A stretch of DNA of 15,217 nucleotides, from positions 1-15,217 of the forward strand of contig JAGOEH010000072.1 in NCBI GenBank assembly GCA_017997825.1, written 5' to 3'. The notes under the pieces are model-generated. The model saw nothing but the letters and a program-made list of their open reading frames with translations, was not told the origin of the DNA and did not search any database. Position numbers and translations under genes: made by a program. Positions 1 through 5,907 of this stretch are shown one piece after another. The stretch is from Candidatus Delongbacteria bacterium. Its GTDB lineage: Bacteria > JAGOEH01. Within the stretch, counting starts at the first letter, position 1. The number at the start of each line of letters is the position of its first letter.

Positions 1-82
1 CATTCCGAACAGAGAAGTTAAGACCCGGTACGTCGATGATACTGCTTTGGCAACTTTGCGGGAAAGTAGATCGCCGCCAGTC
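1..82 (+). rRNA. rrf: 5S ribosomal RNA, 3' part (5' end outside window)
   Basis: The first bases carry the conserved 5S loop segment CATTCCGAACAGAGAAGTTAAG, close to the bacterial consensus CATTCCGAACACGGAAGTTAAG. It is followed by the GATGATACTGC...GGGAAAGTAGATCGCCGCCAG stretch typical of the 5S 3' half. About the first 35-40 nt of the gene lie before the window. The exact 3' end is estimated from the usual 5S length. A Rho-independent terminator follows at once, so this is the last gene of an rRNA operon read left to right. Confidence 0.95.
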
Positions 83-88
83 ACTACT

Positions 89-125
89 AAGCCTGTGATC
101 CATATACGATCCCAGGCTTTTTTTA
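89..125 (+). terminator. Rho-independent terminator of the rRNA operon
   Basis: AAGCCTG (89-95) pairs with CAGGCTT (113-119). The stem continues inward with GATC/GATC around one mismatch and closes on a short loop. A T-run follows to 124. Its place just after the 5S gene fits rRNA operon termination. Confidence 0.9.
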
Positions 126-129
126 TTGT

Positions 130-149
130 GTGCGCCCGGCCGGGCGCAC
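130..149. repeat. Perfect 20-bp GC-rich palindrome
   Basis: GTGCGCCCGG (130-139) is followed directly by its exact reverse complement CCGGGCGCAC (140-149), with no loop. It is far more GC-rich than its AT-leaning surroundings and sits six bases after the 5S terminator's T-run. There is no T-run behind it, so it is not a standard intrinsic terminator. It could be a protein-binding site or a cruciform-prone element; nothing in the sequence decides which. Confidence 0.7.
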
Positions 150-361
150 CTACTTGGAATACGCTCCTGTTTGCTCATCCTCTCTCCATCCTTGAAATAT
201 AAAACTATCAATCCCCCCCCCCAAAAAGCCTGATCCATACCCACTCATAATGCATACGACTGAAACTAAAACCCCGATAATCATAGATCTCACTTGATCA
301 ACATCATTCCTGGTATTAGCCTTCCCGCTCGTGTTACCTGCCTGAAACTATGAAATTATTC
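150..361. other. Gene-free spacer with a C10 tract
   Basis: No ORF with a ribosome binding site is seen here. A run of ten C lies at 213-222. Just after it, 226-240 (AAGCCTGATCCATAC) repeats the left arm of the 5S terminator (AAGCCTGTGATCCATATAC, 89-107) with two small gaps, possibly a decayed duplicate. No tRNA-like cloverleaf was recognised. Confidence 0.6.
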
Positions 362-389
362 TTGACAAATAAAGAAAAATTGATATACT
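362..389 (+). promoter_or_regulatory. Sigma-70-type promoter of the permease operon
   Basis: A perfect -35 box TTGACA (362-367) is separated by 16 bp from a -10 box TATACT (384-389). The predicted start is near 396, leaving a leader of about 78 nt that contains the micro-ORF motif at 415-430 before the ATG at 474. The leader does not resemble a purine riboswitch: no conserved purine-aptamer loop sequences were seen. Confidence 0.75.
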
Positions 390-414
390 TTATATCGGTT
401 TACGGCTATTACCA

Positions 415-430
415 TATGCCGCCGGATTGA
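415..430 (+). promoter_or_regulatory. Leader motif / micro-ORF MPPD-stop, copy 1
   Basis: The 16-mer TATGCCGCCGGATTGA recurs exactly at 9202-9217, also in a 5' leader about 30 nt after a -10-like box. From 416, ATG CCG CCG GAT TGA is a complete ORF for Met-Pro-Pro-Asp. No Shine-Dalgarno sequence is visible before it. Pro-Pro-Asp is a known EF-P-dependent ribosome-stalling motif. Whether it acts as a translated leader peptide, an RNA element or a DNA-binding site is not decided by the sequence. Confidence 0.45.
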
Positions 431-473
431 GCTTGAATCAGATACTCGACTTAGATAAAATGGAGATGATACG

Positions 474-1784
474 ATGATGAAAAGAATCAGAGACTATTTT
501 CAACTGGAACACCATCAGACGTCGATCCGGCAGGAGGTGATCGCCGGCGCTACCACCTTCATCACCATGGCCTATATCATTATCGTCAATCCCAAAATTC
601 TGGAGGCCGCCGGTATGCCCTTTGAGGCATCGATGGTGGCCACCATTTTGAGTGCCGTTTTTGGAACCCTGATCATGGGAATCTTTGCCAAACGGCCCTT
701 CGCGATTGCCCCTTATATGGGCGAAAATGCCTTTATGGCCTATACGGTGGTCGGAGTGTTGGGCTACCCGTGGCAGACCGCTATTGGAGCTATTTTTGTC
801 GGTGGCGTGGTGTTTACCCTGATTACCATACTAAGGTTGCGAAAATGGATGGCCAATGCCATTCCTGAGGCTCTCAAAATTGGATTTGCGGTCGGTATCG
901 GGCTTTTTCTGACCTTTATCGGATTGAATGAAACCGGGATCATCCGGTTGGGTGTTCCGGGAGCGCCGGTGAGGGTTGGAGATTTCCACCAAACTTCGGT
1001 TCAACTGGCCATCCTGGGGTTCATTCTGATCGGTGTCCTGATGTTGAAAAAGATCCGTGGTGCGATATTGATCGGTATTCTGACCGTCACCTTTTTATCA
1101 TTTGTGTTGGGAGTTACGCCCTTACCGCAAACCTGGTTCAGCCTTCCCCCCGATATCTCTCCGATTCTGTTCAAGCTTGATATCGCCGGGGTGTTCACCT
1201 GGGGATTCTTTGCCGTCATTCTGACCGTTTTTATGATGGATTTTTTGGATACTCTGGGAACTCTGATCGGATTAGCTTATCGGGCCAATCTGCTGGATGA
1301 AAAGGGCAATCTGCCGGGAATCGAGAAACCGATGCTGGCGGATTCCCTGGCTACTATGGCGGGTGCGCTGTTAGGTACCACTACCACCGGAACCTATATC
1401 GAATCTGCTACCGGGATCGAGGCCGGCGGCCGGACCGGGTTGACGGCCGTTGTGACTGCTTTTTTCTTTCTTTCCGCTTTGTTCTTCGCTCCCTTCTTCG
1501 TCGCCATTCCGGCCTTTGCCTATGGGCCATCCCTGATTATTGTCGGTCTGGTCATGATGTCCCCCATCACCCGACTCAATTTCAATGATCTGAGTGATGC
1601 CATTCCCGTATTCATTATCATTATTCTGATGAGTTTTTCCTATAATCTTGGTATTGGGATGACAGCCGGTTTTGTGCTTTATCCCATCTTCAAGATTGTG
1701 GCCGGAAAAATTCGCGAGATCAAACCGGCCTTATGGATTCTAAGTCTGATGTCGCTGTTGTTTTTTGTTTTTTACCCCTATTGA
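474..1784 (+). CDS. NCS2-family purine permease (AzgA/PbuG-like)
   Basis: This 436-residue polytopic membrane protein has the length and signatures of the AzgA branch of the NCS2 nucleobase:cation symporters, which import adenine, guanine or hypoxanthine. The N-terminal ITMAYIIIVNPKIL segment (about residues 29-43), the MGENAF motif (about 81-86) and TTTTGTYIESATGIEAGGRTG (302-322) are hallmark elements of the family. Hydrophobic segments run through the whole protein, consistent with 12 or more membrane spans. The start at 474 follows GGAG (462-465) at 8 nt; a second ATG at 477 is also possible. It heads a probable operon with the GNAT gene (38-nt gap) and the VOC gene. The exact substrate cannot be told from sequence alone. 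Confidence 0.92.
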   Translation: MMKRIRDYFQLEHHQTSIRQEVIAGATTFITMAYIIIVNPKILEAAGMPFEASMVATILSAVFGTLIMGIFAKRPFAIAPYMGENAFMAYTVVGVLGYPWQTAIGAIFVGGVVFTLITILRLRKWMANAIPEALKIGFAVGIGLFLTFIGLNETGIIRLGVPGAPVRVGDFHQTSVQLAILGFILIGVLMLKKIRGAILIGILTVTFLSFVLGVTPLPQTWFSLPPDISPILFKLDIAGVFTWGFFAVILTVFMMDFLDTLGTLIGLAYRANLLDEKGNLPGIEKPMLADSLATMAGALLGTTTTGTYIESATGIEAGGRTGLTAVVTAFFFLSALFFAPFFVAIPAFAYGPSLIIVGLVMMSPITRLNFNDLSDAIPVFIIIILMSFSYNLGIGMTAGFVLYPIFKIVAGKIREIKPALWILSLMSLLFFVFYPY

Positions 1785-1822
1785 TACATTTCTATTCCCA
1801 TGAAATGAGATGGCAAGGCTAT

Positions 1823-2320
1823 ATGCAAACAATGAATGATACGATGTCTCAAATCGGGCTGACCTTTCGAAAAGCCGTACCGGAAGATGATGAGATTCTG
1901 ATTCAGTTCAGGTCTCGGTTTCTATTGGAGCTTAATCCTGAGCTGTCACTATTCGATCAGGAACGTCTCAAGGGCGAATTTCGAGATTATCGCCGTCGTC
2001 GATCTCTGGATGGCGTGTTTCAGGAGTACCTGGCTTTGATAGATCTGATTCCGGCCGGCTGCGCCGCCATGCTTCTGTATGAGCTTCCGCCTCATCTCCG
2101 TTATTCCCCTCGCTGGATCGGGCATATATTGAACTTCTATACGCTCCCGGAATATCGTTGTCAGGGAATCGGGTTCCGGATGATGGAATACCTGATTTCG
2201 GAAGCCAGAACTCACCATTTGGCCAGCCTGTTTCTGAATGCCACGCCGGCCGGAGAACCTCTCTACCGTAAATTCGGATTTCATCCGGCTGACCATACCG
2301 CGCTGGTACTTGATTTGTAG
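1823..2320 (+). CDS. GNAT-family N-acetyltransferase
   Basis: Read from ATG 1823 this is a 165-residue protein with a complete GNAT fold signature. The acetyl-CoA pyrophosphate-binding motif is R-C-Q-G-I-G-F-R (Q114-G115-I116-G117), followed by the helix MMEYLISEARTHHL. The C-terminal LFLNATPAGEPLYRKFGF is the usual beta5/alpha4 'LYxKxGF' end. The reading frame is open back to 1733, but that would overlap the permease. ATGs at 1805, 1823, 1832 and 1844 compete; 1823 was chosen because AAGG lies just before it, though the SD is weak. The substrate is unknown; small molecules such as amino acids or polyamines are common for such proteins. It lies between the permease and the VOC gene with short gaps, suggesting co-transcription. 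It ends in TAG. Confidence 0.88.
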   Translation: MQTMNDTMSQIGLTFRKAVPEDDEILIQFRSRFLLELNPELSLFDQERLKGEFRDYRRRRSLDGVFQEYLALIDLIPAGCAAMLLYELPPHLRYSPRWIGHILNFYTLPEYRCQGIGFRMMEYLISEARTHHLASLFLNATPAGEPLYRKFGFHPADHTALVLDL

Positions 2321-2340
2321 AGCAATCGGGAAGGATGGGT

Positions 2341-2667
2341 ATGGATCATCAAAACTACCGTTACCATCATCTGGGCATACCCACTTCGGTATCCCGTCCA
2401 GGTGAAATCTACCTGCCGGAATTTAAAATGTATGTATCCGGTTATCAATCCAGCCCGTTTCATATTGAATGGATGCGGTTCGAAGAAGGATCTCCGCTGC
2501 CGGAGATTGTCCGCATCTTGCCGCATGTAGCTTTTGAAGTGGACGATCTGAAGCATGCTCTGCAAGGCCGGGAGGTGATCATACCACCTAATTCTCCATC
2601 CGACGGATGGATGGTGGCATTTATCCTGGAGAATGGCGCTCCGGTCGAATTGATGCAGTCTATCTAA
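2341..2667 (+). CDS. Small VOC-superfamily (glyoxalase-fold) protein
   Basis: This 108-residue protein matches single-module vicinal oxygen chelate proteins. It opens with the first-strand signature YHHLGIPT, has PHVAFEVDDLKHAL in the middle and closes with NGAPVELMQ. The His of HHLG, the His of PHVAF and the Glu of VELM sit where the family places metal ligands, and FHIEW may supply another. Such proteins usually act as dimers in the cytosol. The substrate is unknown. ATG 2341 is preferred over ATG 2335 because GGGAAGG (2328-2334) then lies at a good 6-nt distance. The gap from the GNAT stop is only 20 nt, so it is probably the last gene of the permease operon. Confidence 0.85.
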   Translation: MDHQNYRYHHLGIPTSVSRPGEIYLPEFKMYVSGYQSSPFHIEWMRFEEGSPLPEIVRILPHVAFEVDDLKHALQGREVIIPPNSPSDGWMVAFILENGAPVELMQSI

Positions 2668-2769
2668 AACCAGCCGGATTGTCAAACCGGGGATTGATCA
2701 CCGATCGATTTGAATCTGATGGCTACGATAGGGGTAAAACATATTTTTCCTTGAGATCGATGAAACAAT

Positions 2770-2798
2770 TTTCAATTTTGAGACGTATGGATTATAAT
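2770..2798 (+). promoter_or_regulatory. Probable promoter of the SIMPL gene
   Basis: A perfect -10 box TATAAT (2793-2798) is preceded at 17 bp by a weak -35 TTTCAA (2770-2775). It lies in the 241-nt gap before the SIMPL gene. About 30 nt after the start of the -10 box, TGCCGCTGGATT (2823-2834) resembles the leader motif found at 415-430 and 9202-9217. Confidence 0.4.
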
Positions 2799-2908
2799 CA
2801 GGTTACGGTAAGCATTATGGACTGCCGCTGGATTCGGGAATCGGATTTCGGGTTTGGATTGACGGCGGGTCATGAAGGTAATGGTTCGATAATGAAAAGG
2901 AGTATATC

Positions 2909-3661
2909 ATGAAATGCTTAGGATGGATGGTAGTGGGGATTATGGTAGTGGTTAATGCCGTGTCGGCTCAATCGATGACCGGCATGGGCGAGGAAGCGCG
3001 GATCATGGTCAATGGAGAGGCCTCGGTCAATGTCAGGCCGGATAAAGCTGTCATTTCATTAGGCATTGAAACCTCGGATATGGATATCCGGACAGCGGAA
3101 CGACTGAATCGGGAGAGTCTGCAGAAGACGATGCAGTTGATTCGTGAATTCGGGATTCCCGACAAGGATATCCAGACGGCCCATCTGTCGATTGAGCCGC
3201 GCTATAAGGATGGGTATCTGAAGAATAATTTCGCCGGTTATTTTGTTCGCAACACCATGACGGTGACGGTAATGAACACCGAAAAACTGGAAGAGATGGT
3301 GACCCGCTTGTTGATGGCCGGAGTCAATTATATTCATAATGTGGATTTTCAGGTGACGGAAGCCGGAAAGTATCAGGATCAGGCCCGCGAGATGGCACTA
3401 AAAGCCGCCCGAGAAAAAGCCGTCGCCATGTCGGCCGTATTGGGCCAATCGGTCGGCCGGCCTCTCCAGATCATCGAAAATTCCGGTTTTACTCCATTGT
3501 ATTCCGGGGCTTGGAACAGCTCATTCCGCGGGATGGCGATGATGCAAAATGTCAGTCAGAATATCATGCCGGCCGGAGGAGAAGGGGGGAGCGAATCCAT
3601 TCCTTCAGGCATGATCTCCATCCGGGCTTCGGTATCGGTAGCGTTTGAACTGAAACCCTGA
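2909..3661 (+). CDS. Secreted SIMPL-domain (DUF541) protein
   Basis: This 250-residue protein begins with a clear Sec signal peptide: MKCLGWMVVGIMVVVNAVSA, with likely cleavage after AQS or VSA. It continues into the SIMPL/DUF541 fold. Typical features are IMVNGEASVNVRPDKAVISLGIETS (about 32-56), the AxxxN...L spacing of the first helix, IQTAHLSIEPRY (about 88-99) and the C-terminal MISIRASVSVAFEL strand. Family members are periplasmic or envelope proteins, some linked to oxidative stress, but their biochemical role is not settled. The start is fixed by AAGGAG (2897-2902) at 6 nt. It appears monocistronic, with its own promoter and a weak terminator-like hairpin after it. Confidence 0.88.
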   Translation: MKCLGWMVVGIMVVVNAVSAQSMTGMGEEARIMVNGEASVNVRPDKAVISLGIETSDMDIRTAERLNRESLQKTMQLIREFGIPDKDIQTAHLSIEPRYKDGYLKNNFAGYFVRNTMTVTVMNTEKLEEMVTRLLMAGVNYIHNVDFQVTEAGKYQDQAREMALKAAREKAVAMSAVLGQSVGRPLQIIENSGFTPLYSGAWNSSFRGMAMMQNVSQNIMPAGGEGGSESIPSGMISIRASVSVAFELKP

Positions 3662-3670
3662 ATAGCATTG

Positions 3671-3700
3671 ATGGATTGCATTCCCTTATAATCCATTTTT
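3671..3700 (+). terminator. Weak terminator-like hairpin after the SIMPL gene
   Basis: ATGGATT (3671-3677) pairs perfectly with AATCCAT (3690-3696) across a 12-nt loop and is followed by TTTT. The stem is short and AT-rich. The same bases hold TATAAT (3687-3692), which could instead be a -10 box for the sigma factor operon, though no good -35 is seen. Confidence 0.35.
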
Positions 3701-3766
3701 CCTTCCGATTAGAACCGGGAATTGGCTACATGGTTATTAATTCTGCGATCCGGAGTGTATGTCATT

Positions 3767-4558
3767 ATGACTGAATCGTTACGAAATCTGTTTGACGGGT
3801 TGGTTATGGAAAACCAGGACAAGGTCTATCGGTTGGCGTATGGATTGAGCGGCAACCGGAGTGATGCTGAGGAGATCACGCAGGAAGCCTTTTTTCGGGC
3901 ATTTCGTTTTTTTGAGTCTTTTCGACGGGAGAGTTCATTTTTTACCTGGATCTATCGGATCACGCTGAATGTGGCCCATGATCACCTGCAGTATCGGAGG
4001 AAACTTCCGATCCAGGCTTTGACCGAAGACCTTGGGTATCGATTGGACCAGATTGTGGATCACTCGTATGCCGGTAATCCTGAAGTGATGTTGATGGCCA
4101 ATGAAGCCCGCTGTAAATGTCTGCACTGTCTGACCGAATGTCTGCCGTCCCGCCAGCGGATCGTGTTTTGTCTGTCCGTTACGCTGGGGCTTTCTCATGC
4201 CGGGATTGCCGAAATTTTAGAATGTTCCATAGGTTCCGTCAAAACCAATCTTCACCGTGCCAAACAACGCTGGACGGGTTATATGAGCGATCGCTGTCAT
4301 TTTATCAAAAAGGATAATCCCTGTCGATGTGAACAGTGGGTCAGGTTCGGTTTGTCTCAGGGATGGGTCTCGAACAGCCGGGCGATCAAGCCCCGGCCGG
4401 AGATCGTCATGCAGTTTAAAGATGAGATTGTCAATCTGGGGAGTCTGCGGTCCACGTATCAACAACTCTATATGGATCAAGCGGATCAAGCCTTTGTCGA
4501 TCGGCTGCGGAATGGAATCCGGAACCGTGAATGGATGATTTTTTCCGAAACGGTGTAA
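3767..4558 (+). CDS. ECF-type sigma-70 factor with cysteine-rich C-terminal extension
   Basis: From ATG 3767 this is a 263-residue RNA polymerase sigma factor. Region 2 spans about residues 14-75 (MENQDKVYRLAYGLSGNRSDAEE, then TQEAFFRAFRFF, and FFTWIYRITLNVAHDHL). Region 4 spans about 121-169 (LPSRQRIVF...GLSHAGIAEIL...GSVKTNLHRAKQRW). Region 3 is absent, as in ECF factors. Unlike a minimal ECF of about 190 residues it has a tail of roughly 90, starting with C177-X8-C186-X-C188 (CHFIKKDNPCRC), a plausible metal or redox site. The frame is open to 3722; 3767 was chosen because the N-terminus then matches region 2 and GGAG lies 11 nt before. No anti-sigma gene is adjacent. The two following cysteine-rich DUF3795 genes are close enough to share its transcript. 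Confidence 0.88.
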   Translation: MTESLRNLFDGLVMENQDKVYRLAYGLSGNRSDAEEITQEAFFRAFRFFESFRRESSFFTWIYRITLNVAHDHLQYRRKLPIQALTEDLGYRLDQIVDHSYAGNPEVMLMANEARCKCLHCLTECLPSRQRIVFCLSVTLGLSHAGIAEILECSIGSVKTNLHRAKQRWTGYMSDRCHFIKKDNPCRCEQWVRFGLSQGWVSNSRAIKPRPEIVMQFKDEIVNLGSLRSTYQQLYMDQADQAFVDRLRNGIRNREWMIFSETV

Positions 4559-4605
4559 CCCTGGAGCGATTTCACAGTCTAACCTTGAAACGAAAGGAGA
4601 CTGGA

Positions 4606-5049
4606 ATGGCTTACCAAGCTACTGAGATTCAGATGGTGGCACCGTGCGGAATTAATTGTGGTGAATGTAAGGCTCATCAGGACGATCCGAAAATGATCGA
4701 ATTCTTTGTGGCCCGGGGGATCAAGCGCGAGCTCTTGCCTTGTCCGGGGTGCCGGGCGTTGGAGGGGCATTGCCCTTTTATCCCGGCTCAGTGCGAAACC
4801 TATCGCTGCGTCACGGATCACAAGGTCGATTTTTGCTTTCAATGTCCCGATTTTCCCTGCCGCTTGCTCAATCCGTGTACCGATCGGGCGGATATTTTGC
4901 CGCACAATACCAAGGTATTCAATCTGTGTTGTATTGAACATCAAGGCCTTCAGAGGTTTTTGGAACGGCATGACGATATCAATCGGCGTTATTTCAAGGG
5001 TAAAATGGTGATCGGGGGCGGTCCCCAGATCGATTCACCCGAGTATTGA
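4606..5049 (+). CDS. DUF3795-type cysteine-rich protein, first copy
   Basis: This 147-residue protein has the DUF3795 cysteine pattern. C14-X3-C18-X2-C21 (APCGINCGEC) starts the domain, C46-X2-C49 (CPGCRALEGHC) continues it, and CETYRC (63-68) leads to FCFQCPDFPC (77-85). Such spacing suggests bound zinc or an iron-sulfur centre, but no function is established for the family. The start at 4606 is set by AAAGGAGA (4593-4600) at 5-6 nt; the open frame runs upstream to 4531 but would overlap the sigma factor. The gap to the sigma stop is 47 nt, so co-transcription is likely. The C-terminus (MVIGGGPQIDSPEY) is polar and the protein has no signal peptide, so it should be cytosolic. Confidence 0.82.
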   Translation: MAYQATEIQMVAPCGINCGECKAHQDDPKMIEFFVARGIKRELLPCPGCRALEGHCPFIPAQCETYRCVTDHKVDFCFQCPDFPCRLLNPCTDRADILPHNTKVFNLCCIEHQGLQRFLERHDDINRRYFKGKMVIGGGPQIDSPEY

Positions 5050-5077
5050 ATCGGATTATCGTTATCGGTGAGTATAA

Positions 5078-5114
5078 CTCTCAGCCGGGATCCTTAGAGA
5101 CGCCCGGCTGAGAG
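5078..5114. repeat. Perfect 12-bp inverted repeat between the two DUF3795 genes
   Basis: CTCTCAGCCGGG (5078-5089) and CCCGGCTGAGAG (5103-5114) are exact reverse complements around a 13-nt loop. No T-run follows, so it is not a standard intrinsic terminator. In RNA it would form a very stable hairpin in the 99-nt intercistronic gap, where it could shield the upstream message from 3' exonuclease, lower expression of the second gene, or bind a regulator as DNA. Confidence 0.75.
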
Positions 5115-5148
5115 GATTGATGGAACCGGTTTGAAAAAGGATTGAACC

Positions 5149-5676
5149 ATGGATTATTCAAACAGTGATAAATTAATTCCGGATAAAACGTTAGCTGCCG
5201 TATGCGGTTTATTCTGTCCTGCCTGTTCGCTTTATATCGGGACTCACCATGCTCCGCAGCGATTGGAAGCCATGGCGGCTCAAATGGGTCGGCCGGTGGA
5301 GGAGCTTTACTGCGATGGATGCCGTTCGGAACGCCGCAGTTTTTATTGCCGGACGATGTGCGGATTCAAAGCCTGTGCGGCGGAAAAGGGGGTCGAGTTC
5401 TGCGGGGAGTGCCCCGATTACCCCTGTCAGACATTGATGAATTTTCAATCCCAAATGCCGCATCGGCTGGAACTGTGGGATAACCTGGCGATGATCCGCA
5501 AAGAAGGTTTGGATGCCTGGTACTCCAAAATGGTCGATCATTACCGGTGTCCCGAATGCGGTGCACTCAATTCGGCCTATGATCTGCTTTGCCCTGAGTG
5601 CCGTCATGATCCGGGAAACGAATTTACGGCCCGGCATTCGGCGGAAATCCGGCGTCACCTGGGATTATCCCGTTAG
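5149..5676 (+). CDS. DUF3795-type protein with C-terminal zinc ribbon, second copy
   Basis: This 175-residue protein shares the architecture of its upstream neighbour. C19-X3-C23-X2-C26 (VCGLFCPAC) starts the domain, followed by C55-X2-C58 (YCDGC), C67-X3-C71 and C85-X2-C88-X4-C93 (FCGECPDYPC). It adds a second module, C134-X2-C137-X10-C148-X2-C151 (CPECG...CPEC), a classic zinc ribbon that the first copy lacks. AAAAAGGA (5134-5141) at 7 nt fixes the ATG. No membrane segment or signal peptide is seen. Its role is unknown; the pairing with a cysteine-tailed sigma factor hints at metal or redox biology, which is inference only. It ends in TAG. Confidence 0.82.
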   Translation: MDYSNSDKLIPDKTLAAVCGLFCPACSLYIGTHHAPQRLEAMAAQMGRPVEELYCDGCRSERRSFYCRTMCGFKACAAEKGVEFCGECPDYPCQTLMNFQSQMPHRLELWDNLAMIRKEGLDAWYSKMVDHYRCPECGALNSAYDLLCPECRHDPGNEFTARHSAEIRRHLGLSR

Positions 5677-5842
5677 CCTTCCGACGAATAAACACAGCCC
5701 GATTGATCCGGTCATCCGTTTGACGTTTATCGATTCGGGATTTCCGGGATACTGATCGGACGAGAATTCATGATGGGCCATGAAACGACCATCTGTCAGG
5801 TGCGAATATCGGGATGTCGAATATGGAATACAGCGTTTAGGA
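5677..5842. other. Gene-free spacer before the peptidase gene
   Basis: No credible ORF or RNA gene was recognised. The CCCGATTGAT/ATCGATTCGGG pair at the start of the spacer is imperfect and has no T-run, so no terminator for the DUF3795 gene is called. Confidence 0.5.
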
Positions 5843-5874
5843 TATAATCCGATAATTAACCGTGATTATCGGAT
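5843..5874 (+). promoter_or_regulatory. -10 box overlapped by a 10-bp inverted repeat (operator-like)
   Basis: TATAAT lies at 5843-5848; no convincing -35 is seen at 16-18 bp. ATCCGATAAT (5847-5856) and ATTATCGGAT (5865-5874) are perfect inverted repeats with an 8-nt spacer, covering the predicted transcription start near 5855. This is where a repressor operator would sit. As RNA it could only form in full if transcription starts further upstream. Confidence 0.5.
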
Positions 5875-5907
5875 CTCGTCAATTGTTATTTTTCCAAGGA
5901 GTGATCG

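Noticed and set aside
396-473. Purine riboswitch before the permease
   Set aside because: The leader is only about 78 nt and shows none of the conserved loop sequences of purine aptamers.
2668-2760. Terminator for the permease operon
   Set aside because: CCGG repeats occur but no stem followed by a T-run was found.
2607-2912. 101-codon frame covering the gap before the SIMPL gene
   Set aside because: It starts inside the VOC gene in another frame, lacks an SD and covers the promoter and leader of the SIMPL gene.
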